A stretch of 8,999 nt of DNA, taken from positions 1-8,999 of the forward strand of contig CALJCU010000243.1 in assembly GCA_938023885.1 (NCBI GenBank), written 5' to 3'. Each line of letters opens with the position of its first letter. Position 1 is the first letter of the stretch. The stretch is from an uncultured Prevotella sp. GTDB taxonomy: Bacteria > Bacteroidota > Bacteroidia > Bacteroidales > Bacteroidaceae. Under the pieces are notes generated by a model. It made no database searches. It was not told the origin of the DNA and was given only the letters and a program-made list of their open reading frames with translations. Positions 1 through 7,156 of the stretch are shown piece after piece. Position numbers and translations under genes: made by a program.

Positions 1-156
1 GCACTTAAGACATATGTGAATGTCTTCCTTGGTATCTTCACAGGTATCCTCAGTTTCTTTCTTGACTTCTACGTTGATGGTGGCTATGAGATGCTAATCA
101 TTGCCGGTATGGCTGTAATCTGTCTTCTTCTCCCTGCTTATATCATGAAAAAATAA
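1..156 (+). CDS. C-terminal end of a multi-spanning membrane protein (partial)
   Basis: The frame is open from the first base and ends at TAA (154-156), giving 51 residues. The sequence shows two hydrophobic stretches: roughly residues 8-22 (VFLGIFTGILSFFLDF) and 31-47 (EMLIIAGMAVICLLLPAYI). A short polar loop (YVDGGYE) separates them and the protein ends in a basic tail (IMKK). This looks like the last two transmembrane helices of a transporter, for example of the MFS type, but the fragment is too short to name a family. The start lies outside the window. The IS21-family element begins 28 bases after its stop codon, so the gene itself is not interrupted. The coding assignment is fairly secure; the transporter label is inference. 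Confidence 0.65.
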   Translation, partial: ALKTYVNVFLGIFTGILSFFLDFYVDGGYEMLIIAGMAVICLLLPAYIMKK

Positions 157-184
157 GAGTTGTCGAGACTTCATAATAATAAGG

Positions 185-212
185 TGCATATTTCGGGGCA
201 AGTTCCCCCACC
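185..212 (+). repeat. Left terminal inverted repeat of the IS21-family element
   Basis: This 28-base end matches the reverse complement of 2867-2893 at all but a few positions, including a one-base length difference. It starts with TG, as IS21-family ends usually do, and contains the first, slightly diverged copy of the TTTCGG repeat (191-196). Confidence 0.85.
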
Positions 213-423
213 ATTACGGGATTATTCCCAAGCAATATTTCGGAGCAAAATGGGCCAAAAAGGTCACGTAGACTGTTAAATCAGCATTAAACAAGGCCTT
301 TGTTTCGGAGCAAAATGGACCATCTGGATTTCGCATCTGCCTGTCAGCGACTTTGTTTCGGAGCAAAATCACCCACTTGGTCATGAAGCAGGCAATCCTT
401 GTTTCGGAGCAAAATCACCCACC
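191..423 (+). repeat. Array of five TTTCGG(A/G)GCAA repeats at the left IS end
   Basis: Copies begin at 191 (TTTCGGGGCAAG, in the terminal repeat), 238, 303, 356 and 402. The four inner copies share TTTCGGAGCAAAAT exactly. The last two extend to TTTCGGAGCAAAATCACCCA. Start-to-start spacing is 47, 65, 53 and 46 bases. The right end has two inverted relatives (2845-2865 and 2867-2888). Multiple subterminal repeats of this kind are known in IS21 elements as transposase-binding sites. That role is inferred here from position and similarity to the termini. Confidence 0.85.
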
Positions 424-477
424 TAATGAAAAAGCGGTACATTTGCAGCTTGGACTGTCTTATCAGTCTGAGTTCTT

Positions 478-2084
478 ATGGCAAATAGAAGTATCGACAT
501 GTCAAAATTAAAGGAAGTAATCAGGCTCCATAAGGAGCAAATGTCAAACCGCGAGATCAGCCGTACCCTTGGTATGGACCGCAAGACTATCAGGAAGTAT
601 GTCAGTCTTGTAGACAAGAATCCTCTGGGCCCGGACGGTCTGCCCAAGCTCGAAGATCCGGCATTGGAAGCAAGATATACGGCGGGTAATGCCGCTTACA
701 GTGAGCAGCGCTTCCAGGATCTCTCCAAGCGTCTGGAGCAGACCATAGCAGACCTCCACAAGACCGGTGTTACGATGTGTCTATTGTGGGAAGAGTACAA
801 GAAAGACTGTCCTGACGGATATGGATACACCCAGTTCTGCTATCACGTGAGCAGCACAAAAAGGCCCATCATTTGTCTTATGTGATGAAGGAAAACCGTG
901 AGGGCGGAAAGGAGATCTTCCTTGATTTTACCGGTAAGAAACTTAGTTATGTTGACCGGCAGACCGGGGAAATACACGAGTGCGAGGTCTTCGTAGCAAG
1001 TCTCCCGGCATCTGATTACGGCTATGCGGTAGCCGTTCCTTCACAGACCACAGACGACTTCGTATACGCTGTCAATGAGTGTTTCAAGGCTATAGGCGGA
1101 GTACCCAAGATAATAGTTACTGATAACCTCAAGGCATCAGTAATCAAGGCCGACCGGTATGAGCCTGACATCAACCATGTGATGGACAGACTTGCAGAGC
1201 ATTACGGCTGCGCGGTGATACCTGCTCGGTCTCTACATCCGAAAGACAAGGCTTTGGTAGAGGATCAGGTCAGGCTCGTCTACAGACGTGTCTTTGCCGT
1301 TCTGAGGAACATGACCTTCTTCTCCCTTAAAGAGCTGAATGATGCAGTACAGGAATGCATGCTAAAGCATAACCGGCGCCGTATGCAGCAGTACACCTGC
1401 ACACGGGAAGAGCGGTTTCTTGCAATAGACAAGCCCAAGCTTAATGCGCTCAATCCTGAGCCATACCAGGTGGAATATGAAACGGAGCTGACAGTCCTGG
1501 AAAACAGCCATGTCTATCTTGGACGTGACAAGCACTATTACTCAGTACCGTATAAATACATTGGCAAGAGAGCAAAGGTTATCTATACGCGTGATCTTGT
1601 AAGCATCTACATAGGAGGAGAGAAGGTCGCCGTACACCATCGGGACAGGCAACCGGGCAGATACACGACAGACAAAACGCATATGCCGTCGTATTATGAT
1701 GACTACGCACAGGCTTCACCTGCCCGTTATATACAGCGGGGTTATAAGTCTTCTGATCTTCCGGGCAAGGTCATAGAGCGCATCTTCACACGCAACACAA
1801 GTAGAGTCCCTGAGCTCTTTTATAAGGGCTGCGACGGCCTCCTACACCTTCAAAAGGTTACCGATCCGCTGCTGTTCGACAAGGCCCTGAAGGCTGCCTT
1901 GGAGTATGACCAGTGCAGCTATCACTTCGTGAATCAGATGGTAAAGACCAGATGTGCAGGCCTGCCGTCAGAAGATCCTGTTCAACCGGACTTGTTTCCG
2001 GCTCAGGATCATGAGAACATACGTGGACGCAACTATTACGACGGCTCCGATATAACAACAACCTTACAACAATATCCCATCTAA
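478..2084 (+). pseudogene. istA: IS21-family transposase IstA, split by a frameshift
   Basis: IstA is the DDE transposase of IS21 elements and acts with the ATPase IstB. The first frame (478-885) has a helix-turn-helix at about residues 22-41 (MSNREISRTLGMDRKTIRKY). Near 849-854 the coding frame moves to the one that runs to 2084. Joining GTG AG to CAG CAC AAA AAG restores the expected continuation toward HLSYVMKENREGGKEIFLDF, so one base appears to be missing. The second part carries the catalytic-type residues Asp in LDFTG (codon 924-926), Asp in VTDNLK and Glu in LHPKDKALVED. The repaired protein would be about 534 residues, normal for IstA. The stop falls two bases before the istB start, suggesting co-translation. 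The base loss may be real or a sequencing error. Confidence 0.9.
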
Positions 2085-2086
2085 AA

Positions 2087-2805
2087 ATGAATGAAATTTA
2101 CAATGAACTGAAGGAGCTGCATCTCTCAGGCATGGCCGAGAGATGGCAGACTCTCCTTGAGACCCGAAAGACCAAGGAGGCCACTCTTGACGAAGGCATG
2201 GAGATGCTCCTGCAGTCAGAACGTGACAAAAGACAGGAGAACCGCCTGTCACAGCTCGTAAAGAACGCGCACTTCCGCTACGAGGCCAGTGTAGAGAAGA
2301 TATTCTTCGACAGTGCGAACGGACGAGACAAGGATCGGATAATGCAACTGGCTTCGTGTGACTATTTGAAAGCAGGGACCTCTGTACTAATATCCGGTCC
2401 TACTGGCGTTGGCAAGAGCTGTCTTGCTACAGCATTAGGAAGACAAGCTTGCCTCTATATGGTTACAAGGTGAGCTACTACAATATGCAGAAACTCAATG
2501 AGGCTGTAAACCTGGCAAGAATCGAAGCCAAGATATCCAAGTTCTTCGATAAGCTGTCAGAAGTGGATCTTTTGATAATCGACGACTTCGGACTGGTTAA
2601 ACTAAGCGGACAACAGCTTATTGACTTCATGGAGATCATCGAAGACCGGCATGCCCGAAGGTCTACTATCATCGCCAGCCAACTTCCAATAGCTGACTGG
2701 TATGATGTCCTGTCCAAAAATAAGACCATCGCAGACTCCATTTTGGACAGAATCGTTAAAATATCATATCGTTTTGAGCTGAAAGGAGACAGTTTAAGAA
2801 AATAA
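2087..2805 (+). pseudogene. istB: IS21-family helper ATPase IstB, split by a frameshift
   Basis: IstB is the AAA+ ATPase that assists IstA in target capture and strand transfer. The first frame (2087-2473) has the IstB N-terminal helical domain and a Walker A motif GPTGVGKS at residues 104-111. The second frame, ending at TAA 2803-2805, has Walker B LLIIDDFG and the C-terminal AAA+ helices. The frames meet at 2451-2462. Reading QACLY followed by GYKVSYY requires removing two bases from the CTATATGG run, so a duplicated AT (about 2457-2460) is the likely lesion. Repaired length is about 238 residues, close to the family's usual size. Confidence 0.9.
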
Positions 2806-2844
2806 TTATAATTTTGCCGCACCATCTGTATCGCCATATCTAAG

Positions 2845-2893
2845 GTGGGGGATTTTGACCGAAACAGGTGGGGGACTTTCACCGAAATAAGCA
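2845..2893 (-). repeat. Right end of the IS21-family element (two inverted repeat copies)
   Basis: Two inverted copies stand in tandem: GTGGGGGATTTTGACCGAAAC at 2845-2865, and the terminal copy at 2867-2893 ending CCGAAATAAGCA. They mirror the left-end array, but with two copies instead of five. The last base (A2893) is also the first base of the next gene's ATG. Confidence 0.85.
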
Positions 2894-3978
2894 TGAAAAA
2901 GAAAATTTTGATAACCATCCTTGTGATATTGGTTGCGCCGATTATTTTTCTGGCACTCTATTCCACATACTGTAATATAGTCTATGAGGGTGAAGAAGAC
3001 AGTGTAAAGGTGTCTTACTTGAAAGGCCATAAGTTTGTCATTGATGATAAGTGTGTCAGTATTCCCCAGGCTTTTGGTACGAAGATCCCGACTGGGAAAG
3101 GATGTGTGTTTCTCTTCGGAGAACTGCATGGATTCTCATCAAACCATCTGTTGGACGCGAAACTGCTGATTTCCCTGAGTAAGAACAGGGGTGTGAGGAC
3201 TTATGGCGCAGAGATAACAGCGGAGGATGCCGAGAAACTGAACCATATCATCGATACTGACAGTCTGGATGAGAAAGGTTTGGCTTCTGTAATCCATGAT
3301 ATCGGGAAAGATACACCGCAGAACCAGACGGTCGAATACATGAATAAATGGAAAGAAATTTATGCCTATAACCGGAACGTGGATAAAGATCATAAGATCC
3401 ATGTCGTTGGTTTGCTTGGCAAAAAGGATGAACAGAAGGGATTGCTACGAGATCAAGTCATGGCACAGTCGTTGCTGAAATTCATGCTGAACCCTGCAAA
3501 CAACAGTTTGGTAAAGAACGGCTGCTACTGTTTCGTGGGGCTATCGCATGCTTTTCAGGCGCCGTATGTGATGCAAGGCAGAACAATCCAGACATTTGGA
3601 AGCATCCTGAAGGAGCATCAGCTTAAGGTGACATCAATGGTGGAAGCAGCTATTGACAGCTATTGTTATATGCCTAAGGTCGACGGAATGATAACTCCCC
3701 CAGATGAAACAACGAAACTTGCCAGCTCTAATGGTCCTCTTTGCTTCTTCAACAATATCATCAATTTAGAGGAGGCCTCTGAGGGCACTAAAGCTGCTAT
3801 ATATGCTCTCGATGGTAAAGGATCTCCATACAGGCATTGCGATGACTTTGTAGGCACAAAGGCAAGTCTTCCGTTCATATATCCGTCCTATCAGAGTCTG
3901 CCATCCCATTCTACGCTTGATTATTTTCAGTATGTATTCGTGATCAATGGGCATCAAGTTCCTGAACCCATGAAATGA
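2893..3978 (+). CDS. Membrane-anchored erythromycin-esterase/ChaN (Tiki superfamily)-like protein
   Basis: Predicted 361 residues. Residues 1-25 (basic MKKK, then a hydrophobic run to about FLALYS) form a signal anchor or uncleaved signal, so the rest probably faces the periplasm. The body shows the paired GxxH motifs of the Tiki/TraB/ChaN/EreA fold: GELH at 76-79 and GLSH at 216-219. It also has a conserved-type Glu after the first motif (YGAE, E107) and an RDxxMA segment (R186-A191) typical of erythromycin esterase-like proteins. These residues form the putative active or metal site in the superfamily; the substrate here is unknown. I chose ATG 2893 because the earlier in-frame GTG (2845) would translate the IS end. 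The reading frame is intact. The IS boundary coincides with the start codon, so the native promoter and leader have been displaced and expression is doubtful. A role in macrolide resistance is not supported. Confidence 0.75.
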   Translation: MKKKILITILVILVAPIIFLALYSTYCNIVYEGEEDSVKVSYLKGHKFVIDDKCVSIPQAFGTKIPTGKGCVFLFGELHGFSSNHLLDAKLLISLSKNRGVRTYGAEITAEDAEKLNHIIDTDSLDEKGLASVIHDIGKDTPQNQTVEYMNKWKEIYAYNRNVDKDHKIHVVGLLGKKDEQKGLLRDQVMAQSLLKFMLNPANNSLVKNGCYCFVGLSHAFQAPYVMQGRTIQTFGSILKEHQLKVTSMVEAAIDSYCYMPKVDGMITPPDETTKLASSNGPLCFFNNIINLEEASEGTKAAIYALDGKGSPYRHCDDFVGTKASLPFIYPSYQSLPSHSTLDYFQYVFVINGHQVPEPMK

Positions 3979-4132
3979 TGCAGCTTTAAAAAAGTTTTCG
4001 AAACGTCTAGTTCGCAATCTGAAGAGACTCTATGAACAACTGAGTAAGGTAGATCCCGAGCTGCTCAAACGTGTACTGAATCGGATGAGATTTTTTGGTC
4101 ATAATTCGCCTGAAATCAAAATAAATGATTAA
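3974..4132 (+). pseudogene. Unidentified coding remnant (C-terminal fragment)
   Basis: A frame open from 3974 to TAA 4130-4132 encodes 52 residues rich in basic and helix-forming amino acids, including KRLVRNLKRLYEQLSKVDPE and ending RFFGHNSPEIKIND. It has no early start codon; the only ATG is at 4084. It therefore looks like the tail of a longer lost gene. Regular leucine spacing and the composition suggest real coding history. I do not recognise the family; a transposase or DNA-binding protein tail is only a guess. Its first bases overlap the end of the preceding gene in another frame. Confidence 0.4.
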
Positions 4133-4137
4133 ATTTG
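4130..4137 (+). promoter_or_regulatory. Bacteroidetes -7 box (TAAATTTG) ahead of the AlbA_2 pseudogene
   Basis: TAAATTTG matches the Bacteroidetes -7 consensus TAnnTTTG exactly and lies 33 bases before ATG 4171. There is no TTG at the usual distance upstream; the nearest is at 4095-4097, too far away. The box is therefore only a candidate. It supports ATG 4171 over the TTG at 4135, which falls inside the box. Confidence 0.4.
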
Positions 4138-4170
4138 TGGCATGATAGACAAGGCATTTATACAAACACT

Positions 4171-5052
4171 ATGCAGGCAAGCGACATTAACAACCTACTT
4201 CGGTTTGGTGAACGAATTCAGTTAGAGGTAGAGAAAGCCGAATCAGATATTCCCGAAACAATTTGGGAGACATATTCCTCTTTTGCCAATACACAAGGCG
4301 GATACATTCTTCTTGGTATCTTTGGAGATCTAAAGGAACCGGACTTATCGAAGCGTTTCATCGTGACAGGTGTAAAAGATGCAAGAAGGATTCTGTCTGA
4401 TTTTTGGAATATAATCAACAGCGATAAGCTTAGTGCTAACATTCTCAGGGATGAGGATACCGAAATTGTTGATGTTGATGGAAAAAATGTCGTAAGCATA
4501 CATGTTCCTCAGGCGGACTACAGGCAAAAGCCTATATACATCAATGGGAATGTTTTCAGAAACACTCTTAAGCGTACCCTTGAAGGTGACTACCATTGTA
4601 CGGAAAATGAAATCCGTGGAATGATTCATGATGCGAGCGAGTCGGGAAGTGACGGCATGCTGATTGAAAACTATGACATGAACGACATCGATCTTGACTC
4701 ATTGCATGCATACCGCAGAGTCTTTGAAAACAGACATCCCGGACATGCCTATAATGCATCTGATGATAAGAATTTTTTGCGTGAGTTAGGTGGTTACACA
4801 CTTCAAGACCGATAATTATCTTTTGTTCTCTACCCCGGGTTCTTTACGCATACCTGTGGAGAGAATCTACAAAGGTGAAAATTCAAGTGCTCGTAACCCT
4901 CATCTTCAGAATATGTTTCGGATGATTGGCTTCGGAGAGAGCATCGGATCAGGTTTCCCAGCAATCCTCAAAGCATGGAAGGATGAGAAATGGAGGCAGC
5001 CGGACTTGCATGATGATTTCGATATTCATACCGTTGAGTTGAAACTATGGAT
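4171..5052 (+). pseudogene. AlbA_2 (Schlafen-type) / HATPase domain protein, internally deleted
   Basis: The N-terminal part (4171-4815) is a clear AlbA_2 domain of the COG2865 type: IQLEVEKAE, then IWETYSSFANTQGGYILLGI, then the KPIYINGNVFRNT segment. The full-length family continues with a linker and a GHKL-type ATPase domain. Here the first frame stops at 4813-4815 shortly after FLRELGGY. The text resumes in another frame at about 4803 with TDNYLLFSTPGSLRIP and GFGESIGSGFPAILKAW, and ends near VELKLWM (to 5052). Compared with family members known to me, roughly 130 residues between these blocks are missing, including the part with the helix that carries the ATP-binding Asn. Such proteins are often called ATP-dependent DNA helicase-like or transcriptional regulators and occur in defence and conflict contexts. 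This copy cannot make the full protein. Confidence 0.8.
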
Positions 5053-5400
5053 GGGTTCGTTGTTGCCCAAAGAAACCAGAAAGGTGTTCTTGCATTCGTT
5101 GGGGTTTGTAGGGATTGGGGTGTACCGTATTCAATAGAACGTTCCCGTTCAGGCGATGGCGCACATGTCTGGATATTGTTTGCTCGGCCAGTCTCAGCAG
5201 GTAAGGCACGGAGGTTGGGCAACACATTCCTGACAGAGGCGATGAACGATAACGGTGTCCTTCATGCAACGACTGCCTTTGGAAAGACGGTAACAGCTAT
5301 AGGTCTGATAGTCAAGCGTAGAGTCAAGATGTTTTCTTTGCACATATCATCAGCAAATAAAGAAATAGATGACGAAGAAGGATTGTCAAAACAGAAGTAG
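5047..5400 (+). pseudogene. Collapsed TOTE-type archaeo-eukaryotic primase / SF2 helicase remnant
   Basis: The open frame contains two recognisable pieces pressed together. The first (about 5098-5247) reads VCRDWGVPYSIERSRSGDGA, then HVWILF and ARRLGNTFLTEAM. The ERSRSGxGAHVW block is characteristic of the archaeo-eukaryotic-type primase domain of TOTE conflict-system proteins. The second (about 5254-5313) reads GVLHATTAFGKTVTAIGLI, the Walker A-containing motif I of the downstream superfamily 2 helicase. In full proteins these blocks are separated by a few hundred residues, so the middle has been deleted in frame. The primase N-terminus and the rest of the helicase are also missing, and the tail (about 5318 to TAG 5398-5400) matches nothing I recognise. 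It abuts the AlbA_2 remnant directly. No activity is expected. Confidence 0.7.
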
Positions 5401-5593
5401 GGTGGTGTTGGCTGACCGGCAAGTTACTAATCGTTAGCTTGCTGAACAGATGAGAGTTACAGATATGACTGTTTCGTGATGGAAAACTAACAAGATACAA
5501 CCATCCATGGCGTAATTTGTTAAAATTGCCCGTCTGCTTCAGGTTGATATAAAAGGCTTGCTGGAAATGGATTCTTGTATAGACAGAATTTAA
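5369..5593 (+). pseudogene. XRE-family helix-turn-helix regulator killed by three in-frame stops
   Basis: One continuous frame from ATG 5369 to TAA 5591-5593 reads as a small XRE regulator of the Bacteroidetes type. It gives MTKKDCQNRSRVVLADRQVT, NR, stop, LAEQMRVTDMTVS, stop, WKTNKIQPSMA, stop, FVKIARLLQVDIKGLLEMD, SCIDRI. The stops are TAG 5435-5437, TGA 5477-5479 and TAA 5513-5515. Family members read TNRWLAEQ at the first stop, VSRW at the second, and a polar residue before the FVKIA helix at the third. TGG to TAG, CGA to TGA and CAA to TAA would each be a single G-to-A or C-to-T transition. Length (74 codons before the final stop) and helix order are normal. It overlaps the end of the primase-helicase remnant by 32 bases, so it was probably the regulator of that module. 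Confidence 0.8.
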
Positions 5594-5750
5594 GCATATA
5601 AGCAACATGAATTATAAACATAACATACTTAAATGAAAGTTAATAACGATAGAAGAATTAAATTCAATAAAAGAAAAGATGCGGTTTGTTTAGGTGTGGA
5701 CCAGGAGTGCAACTGGAAACCAACAATAATATTTATTAAAACCAAGAACA
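5594..5750 (+). other. AT-rich intergenic leader
   Basis: This is 157 bases of AT-rich DNA between the regulator remnant and the nuclease gene. I see no coding frame, no convincing TAnnTTTG promoter box (the nearest, TAGGTGTG at about 5690, has one mismatch) and no strong Shine-Dalgarno site. The AAAACCAAGAACA just before ATG 5751 is typical of Bacteroidetes leaders. Confidence 0.5.
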
Positions 5751-6887
5751 ATGAAAAGAGAGCATCTTTTTAAACGCAGTTGTCTAAATGCGGCATTGTT
5801 AATGCTGTTTGGCTGTTACTCTATAGTGTGCAGCAGTGAAGATAACAACCCCACTCCAGAGCCTCCAAAGCCCGTGGAAGTGTATCAGGACCTGAAAGTA
5901 TTCCAGCTAAACACATGGTTCGGAGCAACACAAGTGAACAACGCCTATAATGGATTGGTAGATATTATCAATCAGGTAGACCCCGATATTGTGCTGTTGT
6001 GCGAGTTGCGTAATGACCTCTTGTTGGAGAAAATTCCCGATGGCGACAGTGAATACACCCATCGTCTTTGCCAATCGTTAAAGACAAAGTACCAGAAAGA
6101 TTACTATGGGAAGAACCAGGGTACGGTTGTTGGCGTACTGTCGAAGTACGAAATAAAAAGCTTTAAGGTGCTTCCCATGCCGACCGATAACTATATGATA
6201 AAGGTAACAGTGGAAGTTCACGGGCAAGAAATGACTTTCTATTCTGCACATCTCGACTATAAGCACTATGCCTGTTATTTGCCGAGAGGCTATAACAGTG
6301 GCCCCGATTGGTCGAAATTGCCCAATCCCATTACCGATAGTGAACGGATAATGAAAGACAACCGATTGAGTACACGTGACGAGGCGATGGAAATGTTTCT
6401 TGACGATGCCCAAGGTGAGATGGATAAAGGACGTATCGTTGTTTTAGGTGGCGACTTTAATGAACCGTCTGACCTTGATTGGCAGGCCAATACCAGGGAT
6501 TTATACAGTCATAATGGCGTAGTGGCCAATTGGGATTGCTCTGTAATGTTGAGAAAGGCAGGTTTCGTAGACACCTACCGCGAGAAATTCCCCAATCCCG
6601 TTACTCATCCTGGTTTCACATTTCCTGCTGATAACAAAGATGCTAGCATAAGCCAGCTGTCTTTCTGCTCCGAATACGACGAGCGCGACCGTATCGATTT
6701 TGTGTATTATAACAAGTCGCAATCTGTTGAATTACTGAAAGCCGAGCTTGTTGGGCCTTCTGGCTCTATCTATTTTGGCAAACGTGGAGACAATGATTCG
6801 AAAGATACCTTTATCGAACCAATAGGAACTTGGCCTACTGATCATAAAGGTAATCTTACTACTCTTAAAGTTCGCGTGAAGAAATAG
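5751..6887 (+). CDS. Secreted/lipoprotein endonuclease-exonuclease-phosphatase (EEP) family enzyme
   Basis: Predicted 378 residues, intact. The basic start and hydrophobic segment (about 1-26) form a signal peptide. Cys22 (LFGC) or Cys27 (SIVC) could be the lipidated residue. SSEDNN after Cys27 resembles the Ser/acidic lipoprotein surface-export signal of Bacteroidetes, followed by a Pro-rich linker (PTPEPPKPVE). The EEP fold motifs appear in order: LNTW (53-56), LLCELR with Glu85 as metal ligand, SAHLD with His167, GGDFNEP (Asp235, Asn237), RIDFVYY with Asp316 and WPTDHKG with the Asp364-His365 pair. All key residues of this DNase I-like Mg-dependent phosphoesterase family are present. The substrate could be nucleic acid, a phospholipid or a sugar phosphate and cannot be read from sequence. 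A strong terminator follows at 6955-6987, so it appears to be monocistronic. Confidence 0.88.
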   Translation: MKREHLFKRSCLNAALLMLFGCYSIVCSSEDNNPTPEPPKPVEVYQDLKVFQLNTWFGATQVNNAYNGLVDIINQVDPDIVLLCELRNDLLLEKIPDGDSEYTHRLCQSLKTKYQKDYYGKNQGTVVGVLSKYEIKSFKVLPMPTDNYMIKVTVEVHGQEMTFYSAHLDYKHYACYLPRGYNSGPDWSKLPNPITDSERIMKDNRLSTRDEAMEMFLDDAQGEMDKGRIVVLGGDFNEPSDLDWQANTRDLYSHNGVVANWDCSVMLRKAGFVDTYREKFPNPVTHPGFTFPADNKDASISQLSFCSEYDERDRIDFVYYNKSQSVELLKAELVGPSGSIYFGKRGDNDSKDTFIEPIGTWPTDHKGNLTTLKVRVKK

Positions 6888-6954
6888 TCGTAGCATAAGA
6901 TAGTAATACATAGTCAACGTTGATAAGATGAAAACACAATATGAAAAGGAATAG

Positions 6955-6987
6955 AATCCCTTGTAAATCAACGATTTACAAGGGATT
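6955..6987 (+). terminator. Strong hairpin terminator after the EEP gene
   Basis: AATCCCTTGTAAATC (6955-6969), a three-base loop AAC, and its perfect complement GATTTACAAGGGATT (6973-6987) form a 15-bp stem followed by TGTTGT. It lies 67 bases after the EEP stop. The trailing U-run is short, so it may also act as a bidirectional transcript end or mRNA-stabilising hairpin. Confidence 0.7.
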
Positions 6988-7031
6988 TGTTGTACCCAGA
7001 CGCGAAACACTTTTGATGAAATAAAGACAAA

Positions 7032-7118
7032 TTGAAATTAACCAAAATACTATATTTTACGCTGTTAATCAGTTAGTTATATGTATTTTGTAATTTCATT
7101 GAATTTCCCGTAATTTCA
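7032..7118. repeat. Direct and inverted TAATTTCA repeats upstream of the integrase
   Basis: GTAATTTCA occurs at 7090-7098 and 7110-7118. TTGAAATTA at 7032-7040 is the inverted form of TAATTTCAA (7111-7119). The spacing and position next to an integrase suggest possible arm-type recombinase sites. The DNA is AT-rich, so chance is a real alternative. Confidence 0.3.
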
Positions 7119-7122
7119 ATAA

Positions 7123-7152
7123 TTTGCGACTAAGTCGCAAAAAAGTCGCAAA
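7123..7152. promoter_or_regulatory. TTTGCGACT palindrome plus direct repeat (operator or integrase-binding site)
   Basis: TTTGCGACT-A-AGTCGCAAA (7123-7141) is a palindrome with a one-base centre. AGTCGCAAA recurs at 7144-7152, 11 bases, about one helical turn, after the 7133 copy. It sits just upstream of the -33 element (7157) of the integrase promoter, a position that suits autoregulation or an integrase-bound site. The role is inferred. Confidence 0.5.
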
Positions 7153-7156
7153 AAAA

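Larger units (their letters stand above)
185..2893 (+). mobile_element. IS21-family insertion sequence (complete ends, both genes frameshifted)
   Basis: About 2.7 kb, bounded by related inverted ends. The left end (185-212) begins TGCATATTTCGGGGCAAG. The reverse complement of the right end (2867-2893) begins TGCTTATTTCGGTGAAAG. Both run into CCCCCACC. Inside are istA and istB in the usual order, separated by two bases. Further copies of the TTTCGGAGCAAAAT repeat follow the left end and one more inverted copy lies inside the right end, as is typical for transposase binding in IS21 elements. I see no target-site duplication: the left flank ends ATAATAAGG and the right flank begins TGAAAAAG. Both genes carry a frameshift as sequenced, so this copy is probably inactive unless these are read errors. 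Confidence 0.9.

Noticed and set aside
238..423. Regularly repeated TTTCGGAGCAAAAT units resembling a CRISPR array
   Set aside because: Copies are short and irregularly spaced. They are inverted copies of the right IS end and lie next to istA, which identifies them as IS21 end repeats.
2845..2892. Longer start (GTG 2845) for the Tiki/EreA-like gene
   Set aside because: The extra 16 residues are a translation of the IS right end; ATG 2893 directly precedes the MKKK signal anchor.
2478..3129. Minus-strand open frames across istB and the next gene
   Set aside because: They are antisense shadows of well-supported plus-strand genes, with no domain signal.
5053..5137. Extension of the HATPase frame beyond VELKLWM
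   Set aside because: Coding similarity moves to another frame (the primase remnant); the tail is read-through.
5420..5444. Imperfect hairpin GCAAG-CTAA-TCG-TTAG-CTTGC as a terminator
   Set aside because: It is short and bulged, lacks a U-tract, and lies inside the XRE pseudogene coding frame.
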